Shown: positions 1-18,479, numbered from the stretch's first letter. The stretch is 64,000 nt of DNA from Diplolepis rosae (GCA_030998225.1 JAPYXD010000695.1:4631001-4695000), one strand, 5' to 3'. Numbers and translations are program-made. The notes: a model not told the origin generated them from the sequence alone.

Positions 1-1067
1 TTGGTTGAATAAACTAAATTAATTTATTGAAGCACACTTGTTTGAATAAAATAATAACTGTAAAGTAATAATTCAATGACTAATAAAGAGATCAATGTTT
101 ATATAAAGAAATACGACTAACGATTGAAGAATTTATGTTTTCGTAGTTAAAGATTAAAGAGTTTCCATACATGACTGAGGGTGTGAGCATTGAAGTGTTT
201 CTGCATCCTCGCTATTATTCGATAAATTACACAAGATGATTATTTGCATTGCGAAAAAAGTCTCAATTCAGGTATTTAACCAAAAGTGCAATGATGCAAT
301 TCTTCTTAACGGTATTTATAGCCGCAGAAAGATATTTGTTATAATCTATCAATCTGTATATTATATACCATTATAGATGCTTTTCTATTAGATTTTATTT
401 TTTAAAAAAAGCTTGTAAAATTTTGAATATGAAAATAAAAATGTTCTAGAATCTAATAAATTTTTATGTTACAAATTCTCTACAATTTCTTAGAATAGAA
501 TATTCACTCTAATAGGAATTGTCACTCTATTGAAGTAAAATTTCACTCAAAGAAATTTAGAAAGAAAATTTGGAGCCACATGGAACTGCATAAAATTTTA
601 TTTACCTGAAACGCACAATTTTTTCATTACAAGTTTCAGAATTTTCAGATATACAAGTATCGGAATATTCAAAAAGTTCTAATTGAATTGTGAAATATTT
701 AATCTTGAATTTACTAGAAAATTGATAAAGATTGTTAAATTTCATGTTAATTTTATGCAAAATAGTGATTGTATAAAACTTCAGTCACGCATTTCAGAAA
801 ATTCTGATAGTAATTTGTAACAGCGAGATAACTTGAATATTAGAAAATGAATGAATGAGGATAGGATAAGGTTTATTGAAAAATTTTAATAAACAAATTA
901 GATGAACAAATAAATTTTTTTGGCCCTTTCACGTAATTTTACATTTTACCAAATATTATTGAAGATTTATTATATTCTAAGGATTACCTGAAGTCGTTCT
1001 GGTGATTGAAGGAAATTATAATTTGAAAAAACCTCAAATTTAAATATTTTACCTTAAGAATTGTTTA
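1..1067. other. AT-rich intergenic DNA, no gene seen
   Basis: All frames are broken by frequent stops. I see no splice-supported exon, RNA gene or clear repeat boundary. Confidence 0.5.
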
Positions 1068-1608
1068 TAACAATGGTTATTGTTACTTTTTAAATTATTT
1101 TTGTGTTTAAATGTCATTCCTACATTAATACGAAGCACTTTTAGCAAAAAAAATTTTTTTTTACGGTTAATAAGACTATTTGTCAATTACATCATCAAAT
1201 TTGTTTATACCAATTAAATGTAATAATAAACAAGTTATTTGTATTCTGTGAGTCCCCAAACATTCATTTAAGAAATTATTAGGTCCATTGAATCGAACGT
1301 TTCGGCTCAGATCGAAGCCCTCATCAGTGATATTTATTTAAATCTTTTTTCACTAAAGCCAATTTTTCCAACAACGTACCATTTTATTAATATTGAGGGT
1401 CAATACAACAATCATTGTTAACTTTTTAATTATTTTCATAATTAAATGTCATTCCTACACTAATACGAAGCACTTTTAGCAAAAAAAAGTTATCTTTTTA
1501 CCGATAATAAAACTATTTTCCAATTAGTTTATAAAATTTGTTTTTAACAATTTAATGGAATAATAAACAAGTTATTTGTATTCTGTGAGTCCCAAACATT
1601 CATTTAAG
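1068..1608. repeat. Direct duplication, about 336-bp offset
   Basis: About 200 bp at 1068-1272 recurs at 1404-1608 in the same orientation. Landmarks such as the run starting at 1111 (ATGTCATTCCTACA) and the one ending CATTCATTTAAG are offset by 335-336 bp. The copies differ by scattered substitutions, so the duplication is not recent. The 130 bp between them include a short segment around 1285-1335 (AACGTTTCGGCTCAGATCGA) that looks like the end of an old retroelement, but this is only an impression. Confidence 0.75.
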
Positions 1609-1943
1609 ACAATATGTAGTTTACCTAAAGAGCTATTAAAGCGAAAAAAATTTTTATGTAAAAACTTGTAGTTTTTCCACAGTTTGAGTAAAAAAATGAT
1701 TAATAAACAAACAGAGGAGACAAAAGTTCTGACCGCGAAGTTCTTCTGAATTTTATGCACTTTAATGTTAGAAAAAAAAATTAAAAATCGGTCCAAAATT
1801 TAAGGCTTTGGTTATTTTGGGCTTGTTCTAATCTTAATTGACCGATATTTTTATTATTCTTAATTTCAAATTTCAATTGAATTTGACCTCTATCCCCTCG
1901 CTTTATTCCGCTGTTTGAGCACTCAACCGGTGGGGACCCTTAA

Positions 1944-2625
1944 GGTAGTTGTCGTGCCAAAAATCAGTCTCTGGAAAAAGAAGTTTTTCTATGATTTCAA
2001 GACTGGAAATATTCATATAATATAATAATAATATAATAATAATAATATAAATATAAATATAATATATATTAATGAAAAAATTTAAAAATTACGAAAAATA
2101 ATTTTTTAATAATGTTTTTTGTAATAGGATTTTTCCTTACTATCGCTTCTTACCAATTTTTTGAAAATGATTGAAGTTTCTTAAATCATAGCTTATTTTT
2201 TCGGGGAAAATATTCTCTACAACTTAACCGTTTCCAATTTTTGAAAATAAATTCTTTAATGGCTGAAATCATTAAAAATCAATTTTCCAAAACAAAATTT
2301 TTGTAAACAAATTGCTGTATTTGATAATAATTGATTCATTTTCAAAAATTGGAAACGGTTAAGTTGTAGAGAATATTTTCCCCGAAAAAATAAGCTATGA
2401 TTTAAGAAACTCCAATCATTTTCAAAAAATTGGTAAGAAGCGATAGTAAGAAAAAATCCTATTACAAAAAACATTATTAAAAAATTATTTTTCGTAATTT
2501 TTAAATTTTTTCATTAAAAAGAGTGTCTTTCCTTACATATGACACGGCTGATGATATAATTTCCAGTCTTGAAATCATAGAAAAACTTCTTTTTCCAGAG
2601 ACTGATTTTTGGCACGACAACTACC
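1944..2625. mobile_element. 682-bp TTAA-flanked hairpin element
   Basis: The sequence folds back on itself almost completely: the left arm from 1944 (GGTAGTTGTCGTGCC) is reverse-complemented in the right arm ending at 2625, with the centre near 2290. TTAA lies immediately outside both ends (1940-1943 and 2626-2629), as expected of TTAA-targeting families such as piggyBac or Kolobok. The left arm alone carries an AT microsatellite (about 2016-2070). There is no transposase, so it is non-autonomous. The 72-codon minus-strand frame in it is a by-product of the hairpin. Confidence 0.8.
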
Positions 2626-2629
2626 TTAA

Positions 2630-3364
2630 TAATTCTGTTTGAGTTGATTATATTTTATCTTTAATATATACACTTAAACATTTTTTTGTCTGAATATGTT
2701 CGATTTAAATATATGGGTCATTCCATATCAGATTTACAACTGAAATATTTTAATTCTTGTTATTTAAGGTGCAAATTTTCTTTCAAAGTCGGACTATATG
2801 GTATCTCGATTTTTCGATTTTTGGACTAAAAATGTTTATTATTGTGTTAGGAAGGTTGTGTAAACTTTTTGGAGTGGGTTCCGAAATATTCGAATTTATA
2901 CAGAGCGCTAACTATGCCTTTGCAATTATTCATAAAACCGCGATAGAAAAATCCAAAAAGTGATCGGCAATATGAGGAAAACCAGCCATTTAGTGCGCTT
3001 GAACGTACCAACTCCACGGTCGAGCCTCACAAAGCGAGACAAATTCGGTCAGCGCTCCGTATAAACTGCATGAACAATTTTTTGTTCATGTTTTTATAAA
3101 AATTTCATACGATTAACAACCTTATTATTATTATTAATTTCTTTTCGACGTCGAATAGTTTTTGAATAATCAATAATTGAAAATCGTTCTTTTTTTCTAA
3201 ATTCAAAATTTCAAAAAATCATATCTTGTAAAAAAAAATGCAGAAATTGTTTGAATTGAAAATATATCAATTTTTATTTCAAAATATATTTTTTTTACCA
3301 ACTTATTTTTTTGATTTTATAAAGGATGTATTTTCCTTTATTTATATAAGTGCATATGGATTAA
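2630..3364. other. Intergenic, with a fragment of a long-TIR element
   Basis: At 2711-2745 lies a run beginning ATATGGGTCATTCCATATC and continuing into AGATTTACAA. It matches the terminal sequence of the 38496-40384 element, so this is probably one end of a decayed relative. No gene is visible. Confidence 0.5.
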
Positions 3365-3685
3365 GTAGGTCACGCTGGTCACGTGATAAAATAAAGATTT
3401 TCAGTTTCTCCGAACATTTTACTATAATAATGAATTTTTTTTGGCTGAATCTTTGGGAAGTGATGAAGGACATTAACTGATGATGACTGTAGACTTTAAT
3501 TAGTTTTAAATAATTAGAGAAATGTATTTCTCTTTTACCGGCATTAAAATTTAAAAAATGTTCGAAACCATTTAAAATCTGCAGTCATCAGTTAATATGC
3601 CGTTCATCACGTCGAAAATGTTCTGTCAAATAAATTCATTATTGTTTCTGAAAACTGACCTTATTTTTTTAATCATGTGACCCCG
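3365..3685. mobile_element. About 320-bp hairpin between TTAA sites
   Basis: The arms are inverted copies of each other. The left includes GGTCACGTGATAAAATAAAG and AACTGATGATGACTG; the right includes the complements CAGTCATCAGTTAA and ATCATGTGACC. TTAA lies at 3361-3364 and 3686-3689. It shares the GGTCACGTGA core with the 5698-6053 element. It is non-coding. Confidence 0.65.
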
Positions 3686-3689
3686 TTAA

Positions 3690-4240
3690 TGCTTCGAAAA
3701 ATATACAACTTATTTTTAAAAAAAATGCAAATTCTTTGTTTCAATCAATTATGTAAATATTACTGATGTATAAAAATCAAGAAAATTGTTCGATAATTGG
3801 AACAAAAAATATGTTTTTTCCAACAACATGCATTTAAAAAAAGGTTTTTGTTTGTATCAAACAAACAGTTTTCTCGATGAATTCACGCTCACGCTCTTGA
3901 GAGATTTTTAACCGAGAGCGAATGATCCATATATGGTAATGAAGCCTGGATCTGGTTGCAATACGTAACCTACCCTACCCCATCCTGTCTCTTTACTTCA
4001 CAGTTGATCTAAAATTACGTTCCTTTAATACGTTTAATCATTACGTTTATTCACACTTGATATTAAGTCTAAATTTAAACAATTTTTCATCTTATTTAAA
4101 ATATATTCTTTAATACCAAAATTCCAGGTTTATCCATAGTAAAATTTGAATACGCTCTATATTTAATGGAGTACAAAAAGAATTAGAAGCAAAATAGTCT
4201 GAAATCGTTTACCAATTGCTTCGGTAATCTTTTCTATTGA
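3690..4240. other. Intergenic, no gene seen
   Basis: AT-rich sequence with a somewhat GC-richer patch at 3880-4010. Nothing assignable. Confidence 0.4.
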
Positions 4241-4243
4241 TAA

Positions 4244-4580
4244 CCAGTACACGCTAAAAAGTGCATTCGTTAAATCCGAAAGCATATCGGCAAAAACTTT
4301 CTGTTTTGGGCGAAAGTTCAAAAAAAAGAAAATAGTTTCTTAAAATCCGAACGATACTTTCGGAAATTCTGAAAAAGAATGTTCGCTTTTATAACTTTCG
4401 CAATATGTGATTGTTACTTTCCGATATTGAGAAAATTATGTCCGAAATATAGCAAATTGGTTTCTTATTTTCGGAATTTCGTTTTCGGAGCAAAACAGAA
4501 CGCGATTTTACGAAATTCAGATAATAGTTTTCTGAATTTCAGAATATCACATTCTAAACATTTGAAAATCATATTCTACT
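4244..4580. repeat. Array of short motif TTCGGAAA and its complement
   Basis: Variants of TTTCGGAA, CCGAAAG and ACTTTCGG occur over and over on both strands through about 300 bp. This is not a regular tandem repeat; one core and its reverse complement alternate at uneven spacing. It resembles the interiors of the small transposons at 11948-12255 and 28813-29550. Ends are not defined. Confidence 0.5.
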
Positions 4581-4589
4581 TCATTAAAT

Positions 4590-5514
4590 TATGATTTATG
4601 TAAAGTATATAAATAAATTATTTATTTAATGTCAATTAATGAAAATTTTAATTTTATTTATATAATATTCATTTAATAATTATTTTGCTTAATGATTATA
4701 TTTATTATTAATCAATATTTGTTTAATATTACTGTGGGCAAAAACTAAGGTGAATTTTGCTATAAAATGAAAATTGCATTCAAAGCCTTCTTCGATTCGA
4801 CTTGTATCTCTTGAATCGTGTCAAAACGGTGTCCTCGGAGTGATCTTTTGAGTTTGGGGAATAGCCAGAACGTTCATTGGTAATTAAGCGTATTCTATAT
4901 ATAATAGAAATCCTAATAAATGTGAATTATTAGAAAATGGTACATCACTTCAGGAAATTATTATGCGTTTCCAAATAGTTTGGTAATTTAAGACAAATAT
5001 TTTTCTCCGTGTAAATAAAATATATTTTGTATCTCGTAATTTTTTATTCATGTGATTATGTACTATATTTAGCGAGAATATTTTTCGGAATTTACGAACG
5101 CTCTCTTTCGCGTGTAGTTTCCTACAAATACAAATGCAAAAAGTAATCCACTTATCCTGAAACAAAATAATGAATTTAATTTCATTCAAGATAAAAATAA
5201 TTTGCTATTTAATAATTATTAATTATTGCTTCATTGATCACTGTATTATGAAAAGAGTTTCTTTTAAGTGGACGTTTTAAATTTTGAAAGAGCATCGGAT
5301 TATGCATTATACATTATTTTCTTTAAAAGCTCTAAGTAACAAAAAAAAGTTCTCACAGTTTATTTCTTTACTTTCTCATGGACACTGTCACTTTGAAATG
5401 CAAGCACTTGTGGCTCTACACAATATACAGGGTGAGTGTTTGATTTTGATACGTCGGAATACCTCAAGAAATACTCACAGTTAGAAAAAATGTGGGGTGA
5501 AAAAAAAATGTTCA
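4590..5514. other. Intergenic, no gene seen
   Basis: AT-rich; only short, composition-driven open frames. No splice-supported coding. Confidence 0.4.
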
Positions 5515-5690
5515 TTTTTTAAACCAAAAGTAGTTTATCTACGTCCGCTTTTATCATTGCTACCATTTTCAAAGTTTTAGAAACAAAATGTTATGAATTT
5601 TGGGCACAAACATGTAGAAAACTAAAATCAATAATATTCGCTAATTTCTTAAGTAGCATATGCCCTTAAATAGTGTTAAATTATTTCTAC
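5515..5690 (+). repeat. Dispersed repeat, copy 1 (CATGCCCTTAA family)
   Basis: Shares a long run with 25970-26205 and, inverted, with 43586-43812. Common segments include GGGCACAAACATGTAGAAA and the end CATATGCCCTTAA. The three copies differ by many substitutions. The shared end is a TTAA, hinting at a TTAA-targeting element. Confidence 0.7.
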
Positions 5691-5697
5691 CATTTAA

Positions 5698-6053
5698 GGC
5701 CATTGATCAACATGGTCACGCGATTTGAATCCTACATTACCGGCATTTCAGTTTGTGCAACCCCATTTCTATAAAAAATGAAATCGGTAACTGGAAATTT
5801 GTAGAATCAAATAAAATATCCTAATATAGGTCTGTCTAGTCATAAATGTTTATAATTAAAAAATTTGTTTTTTTTTTAATTTTTTTTTTCATAATTATAA
5901 ACAATTATGAGCAGACAGACTTATCTCAGTGCATTTCATTTACTCTAACAAATTTTCTACTTGTTATCTCATTTTTTACAGAAATGGGGTTACACAAATT
6001 AAAAATTCTTGTAAGATAGGAATCTAGTCACGTGATCCGGTTGGTCCATGGCC
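5698..6053. mobile_element. 356-bp palindromic TTAA-type element
   Basis: The two halves are inverted copies with the centre near 5876. The ends read GGCCATTGATCAACATGG and, inverted, GGCCATGGACCAACCGG. TTAA (5694-5697) lies on the left and TTAT (6054-6057), probably a mutated TTAA, on the right. Related ends directly follow TTAA at 16987 and 17068, and a degraded one is at 6738. Non-coding. Confidence 0.75.
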
Positions 6054-6144
6054 TTATTGAACTTCTTCTGTTATTTAATAAAAAGTCACTGAAATTTTCT
6101 ACGACTGCGTTTTATAAAACTCTATATTTAAAAGTCTTCGAAAG

Positions 6145-6430
6145 TAACTTAGTCCCTAAATCCGAAACAGTGAAAAATCACTGTTTCGAATTTTATAAGT
6201 CTTCCACATAGAATCAGTGAAATTTAACTGATATCACTAGAGATACTCACTGTTTGACCAGCGAATTTCAATGTTGACTACTATATTTCACTGATTAACC
6301 AGTGAGTTTTCCTGGTAGAATCAGGTAAATTTCACTGATTTCTATGTGGAAGACATTTGAAACAGTGGGTTTTCACTGTGAATCAGTAAGTTTTTACTGT
6401 TTTGGATTTAGAGAGTAAATTTTAAGCGAC
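6145..6430. repeat. Inverted-repeat element with CACTGATTC core
   Basis: The outer segments (CCTAAATCCGAAACAGTG on the left; its near complement ending around 6410 on the right) are inverted, as are the inner CTTCCACATAGAATCAGTG and CACTGATTTCTATGTGGAAG. The interior is many variants of TTTCACTGATTC and its complement. Probably a small non-autonomous transposon; no target duplication identified. Confidence 0.6.
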
Positions 6431-6734
6431 TAAATTTTTCCGTGTGTGGGATAAATTTTCGCGGAATCGCTTTTTCCCCTTAAAAATAAAAAATTTTTAT
6501 TCTGGACATTTTTTTCGTACGATGTGTATTTCTTAAGATATTTCGACGTCTAAAGATAAAAAATTCACCCTGTATATCTATAATATAAGCTACATATATA
6601 TCATTAGTTAGTGGTTCTAATATATTGATCACATGTATAGAGATATATTTGGAATTTAAATTATTGTCAATGAACAGGTTTATATTTTATTGACTAACTC
6701 AGAAAAAAAAAATATTCTGTAATAAGTTTATTTC

Positions 6735-7990
6735 TTATGGACCAACCAGATCACGTGACAAAATATCTTTCTGAAAATTTAGAAGATATGACAGAATACA
6801 ATAGGAAATGTATGTCTAGTCCGGTTCAGTAAAAATTTTGCAAAAAAATTAAGCAAAAGAATTATTGGATTGGACTGCGCATTGACATATTTCTTCTTCA
6901 CACTTGGCCAAATAAGAAAGTATGAATTCGTTAACCAGCCATTTTTGACCAATGGTTCTGGTTTTATTCATCAAAAGTTTTTTTATAAAAATCAAAAATC
7001 CAAATTTTCCGCCAAAATATACGAGATACAAAAAAAATGTTAAGATACAAAATTGTTTATTTCATAATGATCCACATGGTTTTGAATATTTTTTCATAGG
7101 AGTTATATCTTTTGTTTATTAATAAAAAATGTTATTAAAAATAAAAACAATAGTGGAACAGGACTTGTATCGACCCTTAGTATTAATATTCAAATATTGT
7201 TGATGTTCTCAACAATATTTGAAAAATAAAAACATTTGATTTCCAAAAAAACTACGAGAAGCGAAAAAAATGTTGTCGGTGGAATTGTTAATCTCAAGAA
7301 GATATACAAATTGACTTCAGACTATTTTTTGATCGAATACGTAGTTTTCGCTTTCGTTTGATTGTGAAAAACGTTATATCAAAAATGAAAAATTTTTTTG
7401 CACCATATCTATGCGAGTTACAAAAAAAGTTTTGGGAAACGAAATTGTTTGTTTTAAAACGACCTGCAAATTTGCTGTTCAATATTTTTTCATAGGAGTT
7501 ATATTTTTTGTTGATTAATGTAAAAAGTTATTAAATATTGAAAAATTGATTTCCAAACAAATTATACGAGATACGAAAAAAAATTTGCGACCAAAGTTTT
7601 TTATTTCAAGAAGATATATAAATTTACATCGACCTATTTTTTTATCGGATACGTAGTTTTTGTTTCAATCATAAAAAACGTTATCAAAAACTATGAATTT
7701 CATTTTACTCCAAATCTATCCGAAATATCTAAAGATGTTAGAAAACAAAATTGTTCGTTTAAAAAATATCTATAAATTTTATATTAGCTATTTTTTCATA
7801 GGAGTTATATCTTATCTTTTATTCATCAAAAAAGATTTCACAAACATCAAAAATTCAATTTTCCTGACAAAATATAAGATATACGGTAAAAATGTTAAGA
7901 AAGAAAATTATTTATCTCAAAAAGATCTACAACTTTGGTATTGACAATTTTTTCATAGGAGTTGTGTATTTTGTTTGTTAATAAAAAATA
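6735..7990. repeat. Degenerate tandem array, period about 155 bp
   Basis: The phrase TTTTTCATAGGAGTTAT recurs at about 7095, 7491, 7797 and 7954, with diverged versions (ATCGRATACGTAGTTTT) between, giving a unit near 155 bp. Each unit has a conserved layout: an AAATTTTCC..AAAATATACGAGATAC part, a TGTTAAGA..AAATTGTTTATTTC part and the CATAGGAGTT part. The 5' head (6840-7000) matches, at low identity, the heads of the inverted arms at 32.0-34.5 kb around the phrase TTCGTTAACCAGCCA. Short open frames here are not conserved as proteins. Confidence 0.65.
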
Positions 7991-9900
7991 TTATTTTCAA
8001 ATGCAAGTGTAGCTTTAATGGCTATAAAATAAAATTTTTGAAAAAGCCAGTGTGAATTACTTTAAACAAAATTATAATTAAGTAAAAAAGTATAAAATAC
8101 TCTCTAAATTTATATTAGTAAAATGTTAACCATTAATTCACTTTAGTGGCAGTTTTTTCTAATTATTAGTCATTTTTGACTAATTCTATTAGTAGCTATA
8201 AATTTTTTAAAAATTAATTAGTGTAAGAAAATAACTTAAATACAGGGTCTGAATAAAACAAGCATAGTTTTTACAAGAAAAGATATTTATTTAAGTAAAT
8301 CGATTTTGTCCCCTATGATCTTGATTGAATTTCTTACGTGAACGTTAAATTCGGAAGTAATTATTATATAAAATTAAAACCTTTAGTCTGAATATATATA
8401 TATATATATATACAGGGCGTATTCTGTGATGACTCAGGTATCGACTTTTTCATCGCTAGGAGTCGTAGGGGTTGGTTCAATAAGGGTGACATCACTTTGA
8501 TGAATCAGTTACTTCATTTTCTGGTTCACAGGTGCCTCAATCAATTTTTTCTCCTTTTTAACCCAGAACCAAATTTTAAACATTACATTTGATAAATAAA
8601 TGCTATTACTCTTTGAATATATGAAGACAATTATTCGGTCCATGAGTAAAAATAGTAAGAACATAAAATTTCTGCAAATTTAACTAATAAATCAGTACGA
8701 TTCACCACCTTTTTGTAAACAACAGATTTGTCTATATATATATTACCGAAAAGCCTTTTAAATTTACTTTGCTAAAAAGCAGTGAATTGTACTGAAATAT
8801 CTGTTAAATTTACAGAAATTTTATTCTGCTACTATTTTAACTTATAGACTTAGTAAATGTAACAGATTTTTTTCTTGTACTTTGAACTTCATAATAAATT
8901 TATTTTGTTTACTAAAAGCGTACAGTATTATTCATATACACAAATATTTATTATAAAAGCAAAAGATGTCAAAATTTAAATATAGTTTTTTTAACTAGCT
9001 ATATCTATATTTATATTTAAAAAAATATATTTTTGTATTCATTATATATTGAACCTAAATTTAAACTATATTATACTTTATTTAAAAAGTGCCAATTTTT
9101 ATTTTACTTGATTGATTGCTAATGGTCTCTTAATTACCTATTTAGAATCGACGAGGTCAAGATAGATCTTTAAACAATATTTGCATTTCCAATTTACATC
9201 CTACGAGTTGTAAAATTAAATTCTGATGCCTTTCACGAGAGTGGGGGCCTAGATTGAAATCAAAACAACTTCTATATGAATCATCCTAGTTCTGAACGCA
9301 CCATTCGTGAATACTTCCTATATTTCACCATATTCGTCTAAAGAATATAACATAATAGAATTTGAAAAAATGAGTTGCTCTTTTACTTTGGTAAAAATTT
9401 CACTGACAATCAGTAAACAAGTAATTTCTAGTCATTTTATCAGTGATATCTTACTGATTCAAATTGAAACAGCTCAATTATATCATTTGATTATGTGAAA
9501 AATCATAATTCAAAATAATTCTTTGAAAACTTCCGACTTAACCTAAAAATCAGTAAAATAACTACAGAAGAATGTGAGAAGAATTCTCTAATAAATTATT
9601 TTACGAGTTGATATTTAGTATAAAAATTATTCAAAACATTAGTAAAAATATTAATTTACTATTCATCCTGAAGGCTTTTACGGGCTGATTCAGTTTGAAT
9701 CAATCGACAATTATGCAACAATCCATTCTTGACCTCCTACTTTTGATTAGAATTCAAATTTTTGTTGAAATAGTTTTGCCGGGAAACTAAATTCATCAAA
9801 AATTTGAACTAATCACGCTAAAAATGTCAAAATAAGCCGAAATGTAGCTTAAAACACTTCAGAATAACTCTTCTTATTTTTATTAATTATGTCATACAAT
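7991..9900. other. Intergenic, low-complexity and repeat traces
   Basis: Contains a (TA)n run at about 8392-8411, an array of GTAAATTTACAG-like motifs on both strands at about 8640-8890, and a similar CACTGATT-like cluster at about 9390-9560. No gene seen. Confidence 0.4.
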
Positions 9901-9929
9901 GTAAAAAAAGTTAAAAAATATTTTATAAT

Positions 9930-10209
9930 CAACGGAAATCATGTCTAGACGGTAGGTTAGCAACATCGACAGATCGACTACGCAAGTCGCTCCATGGTTC
10001 TGCAGTGGTGGGAGACAGACGACAACCAATCAGAAACTTCGAAAACCTTCCCTTTTCCCCACAACACAGGATCGAAGGCTTGAAAATCTGCAACGGGCGC
10101 CGCTGGCAAGCAGATATTCGTTGGTTGACTGGTGAAGTGTTACGTTCTATCAATTTTCTAGACTTCGGTTTTCTTTAATCGACAAATAAACTAAAGTTCA
10201 GCAAACAAG
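9930..10209 (+). promoter_or_regulatory. Probable promoter and 5' UTR of beta-tubulin
   Basis: GC rises clearly above the surrounding AT-rich DNA just before the tubulin start codon, ending in a short leader directly before the ATG at 10210. I see no convincing TATA box. The transcription start cannot be fixed from sequence. The minus-strand open frame here is not a gene. Confidence 0.5.
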
Positions 10210-15984
<5,775 letters not shown>

Positions 15985-16230
15985 ATAATGAACGTCCTTT
16001 ATTTATTCATCTTTTTTTAATCTTTTTACATGAATATTTTCGACTGACCTTCATCAAGATTCGCGACCGCTCCTTCCTCTCGTTTTACTTTGTTCCAAAA
16101 ATATATTCTGTTTTGATCAGGAAGTAACAAGATTGACAAAGTTCCGATCTTGTTTTTGAATTGTCTATAAAAACGCCGCATTTTATGCCCTTTCAGTGAA
16201 TGTATAATCGCCACCGCGAGTACATCTTTT

Positions 16231-16236
16231 AATAAA
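16231..16236 (+). terminator. Candidate polyadenylation signal for tubulin
   Basis: AATAAA about 245 bp after the stop codon, in a plausible 3' UTR. Not the only possible signal. Confidence 0.45.
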
Positions 16237-16239
16237 TTA

Positions 16240-16980
16240 TTATTAATGAAGTCGAGGATTTGTCATTGTGATTCGCCTACGTTCCAGCTTGTAGTTTTTA
16301 GAAATAATTTATGTAAATTATATTTTAAATTAAAGCTTAACTTTTTTCTAATAGTATGTAACTTATTTCCGACAAGAGAATTAAAGAAATCTATGAGATT
16401 GTAATTATTTATATATGTTTGTCCAATTTTGGGTGTTTGGAGGCAATGGTAAAGATTATTCAAGCCGAAGTTTTATGCAATATCTTAAATTGCATTCGCT
16501 TTGTCTAGAATTTATGAAATTTCATTCAAAAATCTTGAAATTTTTAAATACTTGAAATATTGAATACGTTCAAATCAAGAACTGTTCACTATTATTCATT
16601 ATTATATAAAAGTGATTTCAAAGTATTTATCCACATTCGAACAAACCTCTAAGTTTCAGAATATTAAATCCTTGGTAATAAATAGTATATTATACAATTG
16701 GGGAGAAAATAAGTTTGTTTTACGTGTGAAGTTTGATACCCAAGTAAAGCAAGGGCAACAATCACACAAGTAAAATAAATGTTTTTTTTTTTTCAAATAG
16801 GGGGCCATAAAGTGAATTTTTCCTCTATAAAAAAAAACCATGTATCTAATGTTATTTTTGAAAGTAAGTAAAGTAAGTGCAAAACTAAATAATTCTATAT
16901 GCTTTTATTTGATCAAGCAGCTCAATTAAAAAGGTTACCTACGCGCTTCAAATTTTCAAGCATTTGGTGTTAAAAATGTG
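16240..16980. other. Intergenic, no gene seen
   Basis: AT-rich, without coding signals or clear repeats. Confidence 0.4.
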
Positions 16981-16982
16981 AC

Positions 16983-17300
16983 TTAAGCCCATAGATCAAC
17001 CAGACCATATGATCAGTATGGTCATTTTTGGTCTGTAAACTTTTGTCCATGCAAAATAAGATATTAAGCCCATGGACCAACCGGATCACGTAACTAGATT
17101 CCTACCTTACCAGCATTTTCAATTCGTGTAACCCAATTTCTCATTTCTGTAGAAAAAAAAAAAATGAGGTAAGTTGAAAATTTGTGAGCGTAAATGAAAT
17201 ACACTAAGGCAAGTCTGTCTTGTCAGAAATGTTTATGATTATTTTGTTTCATAATTATTTACATTTATGACCAGACAGACCTATATTAATGTATTTTATT
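16983..17300 (+). repeat. Half-copies of the GCCCATGGACCAACC TTAA-element
   Basis: TTAA at 16983-16986 is followed by GCCCATAGATCAACCAG, and TTAA at 17064-17067 by GCCCATGGACCAACCGG. The second then runs parallel to the inverted right half of the 5698-6053 element through AGTCTGTCTTGTCAGAAATG, but its own second half is replaced by the tandem array that follows. Confidence 0.6.
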
Positions 17301-17700
17301 TAATCCGAACGAATTAGAGCTATTTCGAGCCATTTCGATATGTTTTTATTTATTTTTATTTTTTATTATAATTATTTTCTTTCATAATTATTTACATTTA
17401 TGACCAGACAGACCTATAATAATGTATTTTATTCAATCCAAATAGGAATTTGATCCGAACGAATTAGAGTTATTCCGAGCCATTTCGACATGTTTTTATT
17501 TATTTTTATTTTTTATTGTAATTATTTTGTTTCATAACTATTTACATTTATGATCAGACAGACCTATATTAACCAGTTAACTGTGATTGACGAGTATACT
17601 TGTCATAAATACATGGAACTTGCCATAGTCGCCGCAGTTAACTGGTTAATGTATTTTATTCAATCCGAACGAGTCGGAGTTATTCCGAGCCATTTCGATA
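17230..17700 (+). repeat. Three tandem units of about 133-150 bp
   Basis: The segment with TTTACATTTATGACCAGACA and then GACCTAT..TAATGTATTTTATT and AATCCGAACGAATTAGAG occurs three times, anchored at about 17269, 17402 and 17552. The third unit is split by the 73-bp insertion at 17573-17645. Confidence 0.8.
17573..17645. mobile_element. 73-bp TTAA-flanked micro-element
   Basis: A 73-bp insertion with 11-bp inverted ends (CCAGTTAACTG) sits between two TTAA copies (17569-17572 and 17646-17649). The neighbouring tandem units show the unoccupied site as CCTATATTAATGTATTTT with a single TTAA, so insertion with TTAA duplication is directly visible. It has no coding capacity. Confidence 0.85.
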
Positions 17701-18470
17701 TGTGTTTCCAAACTAATAAAAAATACGTTTTGAATTTCATGCGATGCAAGTCGGTTACAAATCAATCCGATTAATTCCGGTTCAATCAGAATGAATCCGA
17801 ATCAATCCGGGCTTGGATTTCTCCCAACTGAATTTTTAATCCGAATCAATCTGAGTTCGGAATGATTTGGTTTTGGATTAATTCAAGCTTTCGATTGAAA
17901 ACTTGGTTCGAAATGAACCAGAATCAATCTGATTGACTTTTAATCAATTTTCTTTAAACGAGATTCAAAATGGTTTTTGAATTGGTTCGGAATGATTTAG
18001 AAAGAGATTCCGAAATGGCTGGGATCTGCTTGGATTAAATTCTTTTCGGAAATGTTCGCCAGGGGACGACAATGACAGATGAACAAGATTGAAAATTCCC
18101 TTTTTTTTGTATTTAGGGCCCCGGCGAAAGTTTCGGATTCGAATTCAGAGTTATTCCGAGTATTACGAAATCTGTTTCGGAACCAATCCAAAAAACATTT
18201 TGTATCTCATTTGATTAAAAAATGGAAAAAAAATAAATCTGATTTATTTCGCTTCGATCCAACTTAATCTGATTTATTTTGCTTTTATCCAAAACATCAA
18301 TCTAAATGAAACCGAATTAACCCGGGCCGGAATGATTCGGATTGAATATTCGGTTTGCTTCAATCCTAAATTGATTCGGATTGATGACTCGAATTTAAAC
18401 GGAATGAATCAAATTAAATCAGATTGATTTTTTACCGTTTTTCGGATTGGTTCCATGAAACCACCTTGAT
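17640..18470. repeat. Array of AATCCGAATC-like motifs on both strands
   Basis: About 800 bp in which AATCCGAATCAATC, GGAATGATTCGGATTG and related 10-14-mers recur in both orientations at irregular spacing. Short open frames inside are not genes. Boundaries are vague; it is continuous with the tandem units before it. Confidence 0.65.
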
Positions 18471-18479
18471 GTAATCTTC

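Noticed and set aside
1285..1335. Penelope- or LINE-like terminal motif
   Set aside because: The match is to a vaguely remembered phrase and no reverse transcriptase or endonuclease trace is nearby.
8392..8411. (TA)n run as a regulatory site
   Set aside because: A simple microsatellite in AT-rich intergenic DNA.
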